Counted from the stretch's first letter, positions 51,709-62,983 are shown. The stretch: 64,000 bases of DNA from Nocardia aurantiaca (GCF_009708175.1 NZ_WMBB01000008.1:186001-250000); one strand, 5' to 3'. A program made the numbers and translations. The notes: generated by a model from the sequence alone, not told the origin.

Positions 51709-51738
51709 TGATTATCAATCAAGAGTGCAATCACTCTT
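51709..51738. promoter_or_regulatory. MarR operator palindromes
   Basis: Two adjacent palindromes: TGATT-ATC-AATCA (51709-51721) and AAGAGTG-CAAT-CACTCTT (51721-51738). The second has perfect 7-bp arms, typical of MarR sites. Both lie between the divergent exporter and MarR genes. Confidence 0.75.
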
Positions 51739-51756
51739 CGGGCGTTAAGGTAGGCT

Positions 51757-52278
51757 GTGCGGGTGAAGGACGTCGATCCCGAGTACCGGTCCCTGGTCGA
51801 TAGCGCGGCATTCCTATTGGCGCAGTTGGGCTCTCACGCCGCGTACCGCTTCGACCAGTTGCTCGCGCCGCTGGACATCAAACCGCCGCAGTACGGCACT
51901 CTGCGCATCCTGGAGGCCAATGACGGCCGCACCCAGCAGCAGTTGTGCGATGCGCTCGGGATCCACCGCAATGTGATGGTCAGCCTGATCGACAACCTGG
52001 AGAAGCGCGGCCTGGTCGAGCGCCGCAAACACCCCGTCGACCGCCGCGCCCACGCCGTGCACCTGCTTCCCGCCGGGCGCGAGATGATCGCGCGCGCGTC
52101 CGTGATAGCCGATCGGCTCAATGACGAACTGCTGGGCATGCTCACCCCCGAGGATCGGGCGCGCCTGCTGGCCATGCTGCGGCGGGCCGCGATCGGCAAC
52201 GGCCTCACGCCGGGTGTCCACCCAGGGCTGACGCACGAGCCGGGCACCATGCCGATGTATGACCCAGATCACATCTAG
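51757..52278 (+). CDS. MarR-family transcriptional regulator
   Basis: The protein has 173 residues. The winged helix-turn-helix is clear: PPQYGTLRILEANDGRTQQQ, GIHRNVMVSLIDNLEKRGL and RKHPVDRRAHAVHL (wing). It likely represses the divergent DHA2 exporter and releases on ligand binding. GTG 51757 has AAGG at 6-nt spacing; GTG 51763 would be leaderless from the -10 TAGGCT at 51751-51756, so the start is uncertain by two codons. The haloalkane dehalogenase gene follows after 68 nt. Confidence 0.9.
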   Translation: MRVKDVDPEYRSLVDSAAFLLAQLGSHAAYRFDQLLAPLDIKPPQYGTLRILEANDGRTQQQLCDALGIHRNVMVSLIDNLEKRGLVERRKHPVDRRAHAVHLLPAGREMIARASVIADRLNDELLGMLTPEDRARLLAMLRRAAIGNGLTPGVHPGLTHEPGTMPMYDPDHI

Positions 52279-52346
52279 GTCCTGTCACAAGCCGTCCCGG
52301 CGGGTGTCCAACCAGGTGTAGGCAACTCACCCGGAAGGACACCACG

Positions 52347-53225
52347 ATGGCCACCATCGATGTTCTGGACTCGTTCATCAACTACACCGACACCGACACC
52401 GGCGGTGGTGCGGTTCCCGTCGTCTTCCTGCACGGCAACCCCACCTCCTCCTACATCTGGCGCAATGTCATCCCGCACGTGAGCGGTGAAACCCGGGCCC
52501 TGGCACCGGATCTCATCGGCATGGGCGCCTCCGGCAAGCCGGACAGCGACTACCGCTTCGTCGATCACGTCCGCTACCTGGACGCCTGGTTCGACGCCCT
52601 GGACCTGGACCAGGTTGTCATCGTCGGCCACGACTGGGGCGGTGCGCTCGGAATGGACTGGGCCGCACGGCATCCCGAGCGGGTGCGTGGGATCGCCGTG
52701 GTGGAGACCTTCCTGCGCCCCATGCGGTGGTCGGAGATGCCGCCGCAGGGTGCGGAACTCTTCCGCCGCTTCCGTTCTCCCGAAGGCGAGGAGATGGTGC
52801 TGGAACGCAATATGTTCATCGAATTCAACCTGCCCGCCTCCACCCGGAGTCTGACCCCCGAGGCCTTGGACGCCTACCGCGCGCCCTACCCGACCCCGGA
52901 GTCCCGCAAGCCGATGCTGGCGTGGCCGCGCGAATTCCCGCTGGACGGCGAGCCCGCCGACGTGGTCGCCCGCATCGAGAACTACGGCAGGTGGATGGCC
53001 TCCAGCCCCGAGGTGCCGAAGCTGGTCATGCACGTCGAGGACGGTGTCGGCCTGGGCTCGCCGGCGGCGATGGAGTGGGCGATGAAGACCTTCGCATCGG
53101 CCGAGCTCGCGAATATCGGACCGGCCGGGCACCACTGCCCGGAGGATCAGCCCGATGCCATCGGGCAGGCCGTCGCCGAGTGGATGCGCCGGCACGCGCT
53201 CACCACCGCCTCGACCGTCGCATGA
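52347..53225 (+). CDS. dhaA: Haloalkane dehalogenase (HLD-II type)
   Basis: The protein has 292 residues. It converts haloalkanes to alcohols and halide without cofactor. HGNPTSSYIWRNVIPH has the halide-stabilising Asn, GHDWGGALG the nucleophile Asp with the halide-binding Trp, VVETFLRPM the acid Glu at the HLD-II position, and GPAGHHCPEDQP the catalytic His. This combination separates it from epoxide hydrolases and other alpha/beta hydrolases. ATG 52347 has GGAAGGA in front. It may be co-expressed with MarR. Confidence 0.9.
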   Translation: MATIDVLDSFINYTDTDTGGGAVPVVFLHGNPTSSYIWRNVIPHVSGETRALAPDLIGMGASGKPDSDYRFVDHVRYLDAWFDALDLDQVVIVGHDWGGALGMDWAARHPERVRGIAVVETFLRPMRWSEMPPQGAELFRRFRSPEGEEMVLERNMFIEFNLPASTRSLTPEALDAYRAPYPTPESRKPMLAWPREFPLDGEPADVVARIENYGRWMASSPEVPKLVMHVEDGVGLGSPAAMEWAMKTFASAELANIGPAGHHCPEDQPDAIGQAVAEWMRRHALTTASTVA

Positions 53226-53333
53226 CGCGCCGGCTTTCGCGGCCGGGCGCTTCGACCGGTTAGCCTGGTTTCGCCGTGGCAGGGCTGATCGCGGGGCGCA
53301 GACGCTGTGCCCCGCGATCCCTATGCTGGCGAC

Positions 53334-54179
53334 ATGGACACCGGATCGGAAATCGACGAGCGTGAGCTCGTGGCGCGGGCCGTCGAGGGCGATGGCGCCG
53401 CCGTCTCGGATGTCGTTCGGCTGCTGCAGGATCCGATCTACCGGCTCGCGCTGCGCATGGTCTGGCGGCCCGCCGATGCCGAGGACGCCACCCAGGAAAT
53501 CCTGGTGCGGGTGGTCGGCAATCTCGCCGGCTGGCGCGGCGAGGCCAAGCTCACCACCTGGGCCTACCGCATCGGTGTCAACTACCTGTTGAATCTGAAG
53601 CGGCAGACGCCGCTGGAGGCCCAGCAGCTCAGCCTCGATCAGTTCGGCGAGGTATTGCGGGACGACCTGGCCGACGAGGACTACCGCGGTCCGGAATCCA
53701 CGCTGCTCACCCATGAGGTGCGGCTCAATTGCAGCCAGGCCATGCTCCAATGCCTGGGCCGTGACGAACGCATCGCCTACGTGCTTTCCGACGTCTTCGA
53801 GGTGAGTTCCGATGAGGCCGCCTGGATAGTCGGCGTGACGGCGGCCGCGTACCGGAAACGGGTGGAGCGGGCCAAGAAACGGCTCGGAAACTTCCTGCGA
53901 TCCGCGTGTGGCCTCGCCGATCCGCAGGCGTTCTGCCGGTGCTCGCGCCGGGTGGAGAAGGCCATCGAACTGGGACGGGTTGATCCGCGCCGCCCTGCTT
54001 TCGCCGCGCATCCGATCACACCGGGCGGGCGCGGTGTCGAGGAGGCCGAGCGGCAGATGGTTCGCCTGCACGATGCCGCCGCCGTGCTCGGCGCGCATCC
54101 GGATTACGCCGCCCCGCAGGCGAAGATGGAGGCCATCGCCGGACTGCTGCGCTCGGGCCGGTTCCCGCTACTGGACTGA
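53334..54179 (+). CDS. ECF-like sigma-70 factor with C-terminal extension
   Basis: The protein has 281 residues. Region 2 reads IYRLALRMVWRPADAEDATQ and FLAG-like GEAKLTTWAYRIGVNYLLN. Region 4 reads VLSDVFEVSSDEAAWIVGVT followed by RVERAKKRLG. Beyond it is a ~90-residue extension with GLADPQAFCRCSRRVEKAIE, whose Cys pair could bind metal, and a helical end. No anti-sigma gene is adjacent. ATG 53334 follows a -10-like TATGCT by 6 nt, so it is probably leaderless. It overlaps the convergent HxlR gene by 12 nt. Confidence 0.85.
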   Translation: MDTGSEIDERELVARAVEGDGAAVSDVVRLLQDPIYRLALRMVWRPADAEDATQEILVRVVGNLAGWRGEAKLTTWAYRIGVNYLLNLKRQTPLEAQQLSLDQFGEVLRDDLADEDYRGPESTLLTHEVRLNCSQAMLQCLGRDERIAYVLSDVFEVSSDEAAWIVGVTAAAYRKRVERAKKRLGNFLRSACGLADPQAFCRCSRRVEKAIELGRVDPRRPAFAAHPITPGGRGVEEAERQMVRLHDAAAVLGAHPDYAAPQAKMEAIAGLLRSGRFPLLD

Positions 54180-54650
54180 CGGCGGCGTCCCGTACTTCAA
54201 CTCGTAGGCCCAGGGCGCGAGTTCGGCCGTCACCTCCGCCAGGCCGGGCGTGGCGTCGCAGTCCGAACAGTCCAGGCGTACATGGACTTTCCCGCCGCAG
54301 CCGGCATGCCGGTAGGTGACCGGCGGCCCGTCCGGTGCGGCCCAGCGGTCGCCCCATGCGGTGAGCGCCAGGATGACCGGCTTCAGGTCGAGTCCCTTCG
54401 TGGTGAGCAGGTATTCGGGGTGTCCGCTGCCGGTGCCGGTGCGCTGCTCGAAGATTCCGGCTTCGACGAATTCGGCGAGCCGCTTGGTGAGAATGTTCGG
54501 CGCGATGCCGAGCGCGCGCTGGAACTCGGTGAACCGGCTCATCCCGGCGAACATGGCATTGCGCACGATGAGCAGGCTCCAGCGTTCGCCCACGAGCTCG
54601 AGCGTGCGCGCGGCCGAGCACACCTCCCCGTCGTACATGCGTCCCAACAT
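54168..54650 (-). CDS. HxlR-family transcriptional regulator
   Basis: The protein has 160 residues. The winged helix reads CSAARTLELVGERWSLLIVR, SRFTEFQRALGIAPNILTKR and LTTKGLDLKPVI. The C-terminal extension holds two Cys pairs (HAGCGGKV and LDCSDCDATPG) that could bind zinc or sense redox state. ATG 54650 has GGAG close by; ATG 54638 is an alternative. It diverges from the SRPBCC gene and likely controls it. Confidence 0.9.
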   Translation of the reverse strand: MLGRMYDGEVCSAARTLELVGERWSLLIVRNAMFAGMSRFTEFQRALGIAPNILTKRLAEFVEAGIFEQRTGTGSGHPEYLLTTKGLDLKPVILALTAWGDRWAAPDGPPVTYRHAGCGGKVHVRLDCSDCDATPGLAEVTAELAPWAYELKYGTPPSVQ

Positions 54651-54714
54651 GTCTCCAGGTTGCCGGATCCGCTTGTGTGATGCAAGCAACGCCACTATCG
54701 TGATGAAAGTAAGT

Positions 54715-54724
54715 TCTCGCGAGA
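54715..54724. promoter_or_regulatory. Possible HxlR operator
   Basis: 10-bp palindrome TCTCGCGAGA in the 123-nt divergent region between the HxlR and SRPBCC genes. Short, so uncertain. Confidence 0.3.
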
Positions 54725-54773
54725 CAGTCCACTCCGAACCGCCCTGTGTTCTCAGTAAAGAAATGGACCTGCC

Positions 54774-55256
54774 ATGACTGATCAGAACTTCACCACCAGC
54801 ATCACCGTCGACCGCACGCCTGCCGAGGTCTTCGCCGCCGTCATCGACGCCCGCGGCTGGTGGTCGCCCGGCATCCAGGGCGGCACCGAGCGGGTGGGCG
54901 ACCGATTCGTCTTCGAGGCCCCCGGGGTTCACCGCAGCGAGATCGAACTGACCGAGGTGGTGCCGAACCAGCGCGTGGTCTGGTTGGTGAAGGACAATCA
55001 CATGTCCTACATCCAGGACCAGACCGAATGGGTGAACACCGAGATCCGCTTCGACATCGCCGCGACCGATGGTGGCACCGAACTCCGCTTCACCCACGTC
55101 GGCCTCGTGCCCGACTACGAGTGCTACGAGGCATGCTCCCCGGCGTGGACCTTCTACATCACCGAGAGCCTGCGCGACCTGGTCACCACCGGCGTCGGTC
55201 AGCCGAGCGAGTTCCCCGGCCAGATCGAGGCGGTCGCCAGGGCCGCGCAGGCCTGA
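54774..55256 (+). CDS. SRPBCC/AHSA1-type ligand-binding protein
   Basis: The protein has 160 residues. It starts TTSITVDRTPAEVFAAVIDA and RGWWSPGIQGGTERVGDRF, followed by EWVNTEIRFDIAATDGGTEL and LRFTHVGLVPDYECYEACS. This is the helix-grip fold of AHSA1-like proteins that bind small hydrophobic ligands. Its pairing with HxlR or ArsR regulators is a common arrangement. The ligand is unknown. Its stop is 1 nt from that of the convergent LLM gene. Confidence 0.9.
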   Translation: MTDQNFTTSITVDRTPAEVFAAVIDARGWWSPGIQGGTERVGDRFVFEAPGVHRSEIELTEVVPNQRVVWLVKDNHMSYIQDQTEWVNTEIRFDIAATDGGTELRFTHVGLVPDYECYEACSPAWTFYITESLRDLVTTGVGQPSEFPGQIEAVARAAQA

Positions 55257-55257
55257 T

Positions 55258-56151
55258 TCAACAGTCCCCCAGCAGCTTTCGCGCGAGGGGCACCACCTGT
55301 CGCGCGAAGCGCTGCACCTGGTCCACGTCGAAGCCGGGCGGCCAGTAGACGAAGGTGTCGAACCCGGCGTCGCGGGCCAGGCGCACGATGAGCTCCGCCC
55401 ATTCCTCGGGTGAGCCGTGAATCGGGTCGGAGCCGCGGGGATTCGGGTGCAGCGGCCGATCGCTCACCACGCCCGGCAGCGCCGCCAGCCGGGTGATGGT
55501 GCGCGGGTCCCGGCCGACCGAGCGCGCCACCGCGTCGATGCGGGCATTGGCATCGGCCCACTGCTCCCATGGCATCCAATTCGGCAGCGGTGCAACCCAT
55601 CCGTCGGCCGCCGACCCGATCAGATCCAGCGCGTGCGGTCCCATCGCCCCCAGCCAGATACCGATGGCGTGCGCGGGTGCGGGCCCGCCCTCGATGCCCT
55701 GCACCGTGTATTCGGTGCCCACCACCGACACCAATTGCCCGGGCCGCCACTCCGCCCGGATGATGGCGATGCCCTCGGCCAACGCCATGAGCGCGGCCCG
55801 GCCCTTACGGGCGGGCCCGCCCATGGCCACCACGCCGCTCTCGAAAGCGCCCGCACCCAAACCCAATTCGAACCGCCCGCCGCTGAGCAGGTCGAAGGTG
55901 GCGGCCTGTTTGGCGATCATGGACGGGGTGCGCAGCGGCAGATTCGCCACGCCCGGGTAGAGGCTGACGCGCCCCGTGGCCGCCAGACAGGCCCCGATCA
56001 CCGCGAAGGCATCGCCGAACTGCGCGTTGTAGGGATGGTCCTGGATGGCCACCAGGTCCAGCCCGTCGGCGTCGGCGGCCACGGCCATATCGATGACGTC
56101 CGGCAGCGCGGATGCGACGGGCGGGATCGAAATACCGAACCTTGCCTGCAT
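55258..56151 (-). CDS. LLM-class flavin-dependent oxidoreductase
   Basis: The protein has 297 residues. The luciferase-like barrel reads RFGISIPPVAS, LVAIQDHPYN, LYPGVANLPLRTPSMIAKQA, GRFELGLGAGAFE, IWLGAMGPHALDLIGSAADG and DTFVYWPPGF. It resembles the F420- or FMN-dependent group common in Nocardia and Mycobacterium. Which flavin it uses cannot be decided from these motifs. It stands alone. Confidence 0.88.
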   Translation of the reverse strand: MQARFGISIPPVASALPDVIDMAVAADADGLDLVAIQDHPYNAQFGDAFAVIGACLAATGRVSLYPGVANLPLRTPSMIAKQAATFDLLSGGRFELGLGAGAFESGVVAMGGPARKGRAALMALAEGIAIIRAEWRPGQLVSVVGTEYTVQGIEGGPAPAHAIGIWLGAMGPHALDLIGSAADGWVAPLPNWMPWEQWADANARIDAVARSVGRDPRTITRLAALPGVVSDRPLHPNPRGSDPIHGSPEEWAELIVRLARDAGFDTFVYWPPGFDVDQVQRFARQVVPLARKLLGDC

Positions 56152-56302
56152 CGAGCCTCCTCACCAGCGGAAATCGATGCTCCCGATCTTCGTGGCCGAC
56201 CGCGCGCGAGCCCGGCATTTCGGACGTCGGCGCGCATCCCGGGCGTGTCCCACCACCGCCGGAAACCGCGCGTTTTATCCGGGATCCGTCTACGATCCCC
56301 GC

Positions 56303-57373
56303 GTGAGCTCGAAATCGTCCGGATCCGTCGGGGATTCGCCCGCGACCGGACGCATGCGGGCGCGGGACATCGACCGCGTCAACGCGCGGACGCTGCTCGA
56401 CGCCGCCTACGCGGAGGGCGAGCTCGCGGTCGAGGAGTATCACCAGCGCTCCGAGCAGGCGCAGAACGCGCAGACCCTCGGCGAATTGCAGCGCCTCATC
56501 GGCGATCTCCAGCCCAGCGCCAAGACCGCCGACCTCACGCCCGCCGGCAAGCGCGCGCGGCGGCCGTCCTCCGGCGGCTATCCGCCGCGCACCCGGGCCC
56601 GCGACGGTGACCGGCAGGCCACCTGCACGCTCCTCGACGCCGCGCTCGCGGACGGACAGCTGAGCGCCGCCGACCACCGCACCCTCACCGAACTCGCCGG
56701 TGAGGCACGGACTTTGGGCGAACTGGCCCAGCTCACCGACGACCTGCAACGGCCCGCCGACGCCCGGCCGGACCCGATCCCGCCCACATCGCGGCGCGAG
56801 AACTGGTTCGCCGCCGGTGTGGCCGCCGTGAGCATCGCGGTGGCGGTGGGCACCTTCGTGGCGGTGGACCGTCCCCCTTCCCGCCCCGCCGGGCCGCCCG
56901 CGGTGGATCTGGGGATCATCGAGCCGATGGTGCTGCCCCGGCCGAAACTCACCGAGGCCGAGGGCATCAGCTACTTCCGGGAGGCCTACCGAGCAAAGTT
57001 CGGTGACACCCGCGTCGACGAGGTCGACCTGTTCCCCGACTACGCGGTGGTCACCCGGGGGGTGCAGGCCGACCGTACGGTCCGCTACACCTATCGCGGC
57101 GGTTTCGACCAGGGCGACCAACCGCAGACCCGGTCGCCGCAGACGCCGACCGCGGACCTGGCCGCCCTGAACGTGCAGGCCATCGTGGCCCTGGCGGCCC
57201 AGGCTCCGGCCCTCACCAAGGTGGATCAGGGCACGGTCGGCCACCTCGATGTCGAGGGGTCGAGCGCCGGGCCGATCGTTCGTATCTATGTGGGCAACAA
57301 GGCCAATGAGAACGGCTACATCGAGGCGACCCTCGACGGCCGGATCGTGCGGACCCTGGCGTTCGGGGGATAG
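56303..57373 (+). CDS. DUF1707 membrane protein with two DUF1707 domains
   Basis: The protein has 356 residues. Residues ~13-65 and ~98-150 are two DUF1707 units (RARDIDRVNARTLLDAAYAE... and RARDGDRQATCTLLDAALAD...), each ending in LGEL.QL..DLQ. A transmembrane helix follows (WFAAGVAAVSIAVAVGTFVAV, ~173-193), then an outer domain with YFREAYRAKFGDTRVDEVDL and DYAVVTRG. DUF1707 is a short N-terminal module of actinobacterial membrane proteins with unknown role. GTG 56303 lies 6 nt after TACGAT and is probably leaderless. The next gene is a shorter paralogue 9 nt away. Confidence 0.85.
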   Translation: MSSKSSGSVGDSPATGRMRARDIDRVNARTLLDAAYAEGELAVEEYHQRSEQAQNAQTLGELQRLIGDLQPSAKTADLTPAGKRARRPSSGGYPPRTRARDGDRQATCTLLDAALADGQLSAADHRTLTELAGEARTLGELAQLTDDLQRPADARPDPIPPTSRRENWFAAGVAAVSIAVAVGTFVAVDRPPSRPAGPPAVDLGIIEPMVLPRPKLTEAEGISYFREAYRAKFGDTRVDEVDLFPDYAVVTRGVQADRTVRYTYRGGFDQGDQPQTRSPQTPTADLAALNVQAIVALAAQAPALTKVDQGTVGHLDVEGSSAGPIVRIYVGNKANENGYIEATLDGRIVRTLAFGG

Positions 57374-57382
57374 GGCGAGACC

Positions 57383-58153
57383 ATGGCTGATGCACGTTCC
57401 CAGGGGCTGCGGGCCCGCGACACCGATCGCGTGGACGCCTGCACCCTGCTCGACGCGGCCCGCGACGCGGGCGAGCTCACGGCGTCCGAACACTCGCACC
57501 GGACCGCGCGGGCCATGGCGGCCAAGACCTTCGGTGAGCTGGACGCGATACTGGATGATCTGCAGATCCCGGCCAATCTGGTGAATTCGCCTGTGGTGCG
57601 GGTGAATCGGCGCGGCCCGTCCACGCGCATGCGCGTCGCCGCCGCGATCGTCGTCGCCGCGGCCCTGCTGGGGGCCTTCGCCGGTTGCGTCTCGCGCACG
57701 ACCGCGTCCGCACCCGCGATTCCGGACCCGACCACCGGCCAGGGCCTCGCCGGTTTCGTCGCGGCCTATCGGGACCACTTCGGCGATACCAAGGCCGATC
57801 AGGTTCTCCTCTACCCCACCTACGTGATCATCGAGCGCCGCAAGGATCCGTCGGCGCCGCGCGACGCGCGCATTCGCTACGACGGCAGCTTCCACTCCTC
57901 TGACGACATCGCGCGGTCTCCGGGCTTGGACATCTTCGACATGTCGGTCCTGGATCTGAAGAAGATCGCGGGTCTGCTCGCGGGAGCTCCGCAGTCGGCG
58001 GGCGTGCCGAACGGCCGGATCGGGCATGTCGAGATCGCGCGTGGCGTCGATGGCGATCCGGTGGTCACCGTGTATGTCGACGACGGTTCCCAGCACGGGT
58101 ATTTCAAGGTCACCGCCACCGGCGAGCCGATGGCGATCTATCCGCCCAGCTGA
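57383..58153 (+). CDS. DUF1707 membrane protein, single-domain paralogue
   Basis: The protein has 256 residues. One DUF1707 unit (GLRARDTDRVDACTLLDAAR...TFGELDAILDDLQ, ~8-60) precedes a transmembrane helix (VAAAIVVAAALLGAFAGCV). The outer domain resembles that of the upstream gene: FVAAYRDHFGDTKADQVLLY, then HVEIARGVDGDPVVTVYVDD. The pair arose by duplication, with the first copy gaining or keeping an extra DUF1707 unit. They form a two-gene operon upstream of, but separate from, dnaK. Confidence 0.85.
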   Translation: MADARSQGLRARDTDRVDACTLLDAARDAGELTASEHSHRTARAMAAKTFGELDAILDDLQIPANLVNSPVVRVNRRGPSTRMRVAAAIVVAAALLGAFAGCVSRTTASAPAIPDPTTGQGLAGFVAAYRDHFGDTKADQVLLYPTYVIIERRKDPSAPRDARIRYDGSFHSSDDIARSPGLDIFDMSVLDLKKIAGLLAGAPQSAGVPNGRIGHVEIARGVDGDPVVTVYVDDGSQHGYFKVTATGEPMAIYPPS

Positions 58154-58293
58154 TCCGGTCACGATCCGGGCCCATCGGCGGTTAAAAACCGACCGGTGTG
58201 GACACAATGGGCCTGGGGCCGGACTCGCGAAGAACTTTCTTTGTGACGCGGGGAATAGATGGTGTGCGGCACCCGTTGGGAGTGGTCAGCAAG

Positions 58294-58314
58294 GTTGAGC
58301 GAGTCAGACTCAAG
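58294..58314. promoter_or_regulatory. HAIR element 1 (HspR operator)
   Basis: TTGAGC-N7-ACTCAAG, matching the HAIR consensus CTTGAGT-N7-ACTCAAG except in the left arm end. It lies 133 nt before dnaK. Confidence 0.85.
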
Positions 58315-58348
58315 TTAAGGTTGCGCACCACCCGCCGGTGGGTGCAAG

Positions 58349-58369
58349 ATTGAGCCGATCACGCTCAGT
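58349..58369. promoter_or_regulatory. HAIR element 2 (HspR operator)
   Basis: TTGAGC-N7-GCTCAGT, weaker match to HAIR, 55 nt downstream of element 1 (start to start). Both sites in the 293-nt gap before dnaK give HspR-mediated autoregulation of the operon. Confidence 0.75.
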
Positions 58370-58446
58370 GTTACTGGGACGAAGTGCGCCGGGGTCACTC
58401 GGAAGAGGTTTCGGGGCGCTCAGGTACTTAATTAGGAGGAACCACC

Positions 58447-60281
<1,835 letters not shown>

Positions 60282-60285
<4 letters not shown>

Positions 60286-60929
60286 CGAACCAGAACCCGG
60301 ATTACGACGCCGATTCGACGGCGTTCGATGGGCGCTCGGCAAGCTCCGCGCCCTCGGGTGAGGACTTCGAGGCCGCGGTGGACGGTTCCGCCGCGGCCCT
60401 CGGGGCCGAGGAGACTCCCGAGGTCAGCGAGGACGCCCTCGCCGACGCGATCACGGCCGAACTGGCCGAGCGCACAGCCGATCTGCAGCGTCTGACGGCG
60501 GAGTACGCCAACTACCGCCGTCGGGTCGAGCGCGACCGCAAGGCCGCCATCGATAGCGCCAAGGCCGCGGTGGTGGGCGAACTGCTGCCCGTGCTCGACG
60601 ATCTGGACCGCGCCCGCGCCCACGGCGACCTCGACTCCGGACCGCTCAAGTCGGTCGCGGACAAGCTGGTCACCGCCCTGCAGAAGCAGGGCCTCGAGGA
60701 ATTCGGTTCGGAGGGTGAGCCTTTCGATCCGACCCTGCACGAGGCCGTGCAGCACGAGGGCAGTGGCGCGGACCCGGTGCTCGGCATGGTGATGCGCAAG
60801 GGCTACCGCTTCGGCGATCGGGTATTGCGTCACGCGCTGGTCGGCGTCACCGACGGTGTGGCGGATCTGGCTGCGGCGCAGCCGGATACGACGAACGCTG
60901 GCACCGATGCCGCTGGCACCGATCTGTAA
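60282..60929 (+). CDS. grpE: Nucleotide exchange factor GrpE
   Basis: The protein has 215 residues. An acidic, disordered N-terminus (~65 residues) leads to the coiled coil ELAERTADLQRLTAEYANYR and RRVERDRK. The beta-domain reads GEPFDPTLHEAVQHEGSG, VLGMVMRKGYRFGDRVLRHA. It releases ADP from DnaK. GTG 60282 overlaps the dnaK stop (GTGA), giving translational coupling. Confidence 0.97.
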
Positions 60930-61013
60930 TTCACAGACGCCTGCGGCGTCGCCGACGATTCCGCCGGTGCTCTCCGCACCGGCGCCGACCACACGGAAAG
61001 GAGGAGATGCCCG

Positions 61014-62188
<1,175 letters not shown>

Positions 62189-62189
<1 letters not shown>

Positions 62190-62584
62190 TGAGTTCCGAT
62201 CCGAAGCAGACCGAGGTCCAGTACTTCCTGATCTCGGTGGCCGCGCAGCTCGCGGGCATGCACGCCCAGACGCTGCGTACCTATGACCGGCTGGGTCTGG
62301 TTACACCGCAACGCACTTCGGGCGGCGGGCGGCGCTACTCGAGCCGGGATGTGGAGCTGCTGCGCGAGGTGCAACGCCTGTCCCAGGACGAGGGCGTGAA
62401 CCTGGCCGGCGTCAAACGGATCATCGAACTCACCAACCAGGTGGAAGAGCTGCAGCAGCGGGTGAGCGAGCTGACCGCCGAGGTGGAAAGGCTGCGGGCC
62501 GGATACCGGCCCGCAGACCTGACCCCGCCTCAGCGCAGCACCGCTCTCGTGGTGTGGCAGCCCCGAAACCGGCGTAAACCGTAG
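62189..62584 (+). CDS. hspR: Heat-shock repressor HspR (MerR family)
   Basis: The protein has 131 residues. The MerR winged helix reads YFLISVAAQLAGMHAQTLRT, YDRLGLVTPQRTSGGGRRYS and DVELLREVQRLSQDEGVNLA, followed by a coiled coil (TNQVEELQQRVSELTAEVER). It binds HAIR elements upstream of dnaK and represses the operon together with DnaK. Length and place at the end of dnaK-grpE-dnaJ match Rv0353. Confidence 0.97.
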
Positions 62585-62599
62585 CAAGACTGAACCAGA

Positions 62600-62630
62600 A
62601 GCGGTCCGGAGACGTTGTCTCCGGACCGCT
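62600..62630 (+). terminator. Terminator of the dnaK operon
   Basis: 14-bp perfect stem AGCGGTCCGGAGAC / GTCTCCGGACCGCT with a GTT loop, followed by TTTCG, 15 nt after hspR. Confidence 0.9.
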
Positions 62631-62844
62631 TTCGTTGGGGCGGGGCATCCCATCCTCATCCCGGCGTGCTTTTGGCCGGACTCCACCACGCTGCGGATCC
62701 CTGCCCAGAAGACGCCGGAATGACGGGGAGAGTCTGTGCGGACAAGGGTGGGTGTTCACCCCGATGCGATTGTTGCGGGCAATGTGCTGAGTTGTGCTGG
62801 GGGACCGTCGTATTGGCGAAAGTCTTTGCGTCGGTTAATTACAA

Positions 62845-62890
62845 ACGGACCGGTAGGTTATATATAACTCCATTCGGGAGTTTTGTCCGT
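62845..62890 (+). other. AT-rich nested stem-loop in the hspR-flavohemoglobin gap
   Basis: The 616-nt gap 62585-63200 has no recognised gene. Within an AT-rich patch, an outer stem ACGGAC / GTCCGT encloses a palindrome GTTATATATAAC (62857-62868) and an inner stem AACTCC / GGAGTT (62866-62882) followed by TT. A -35/-10 pair TTGGCG-16-TTAATT is possible just upstream (62812-62839). A short reading frame begins 19 nt downstream. Confidence 0.4.
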
Positions 62891-62908
62891 ATGCTGCAGA
62901 GGAATTCA

Positions 62909-62983
62909 ATGACCGGCGTGGTTGCGGCGGGATCGCTGTTTTTCCGAGTCTTGCAAAACGGATCACCCAGGCTCGCTGTCTGA
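62909..62983 (+). CDS. Possible 24-residue peptide
   Basis: ATG 62909 is preceded by AGAGGA at 5-nt spacing and encodes MTGVVAAGSLFFRVLQNGSP and four more residues, ending TGA. It is short, hydrophobic in the first half and basic at the end. It lies directly after the structured AT-rich element. There is no homology I can recognise; a leader peptide, membrane peptide or chance frame are all possible. Confidence 0.25.
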   Translation: MTGVVAAGSLFFRVLQNGSPRLAV

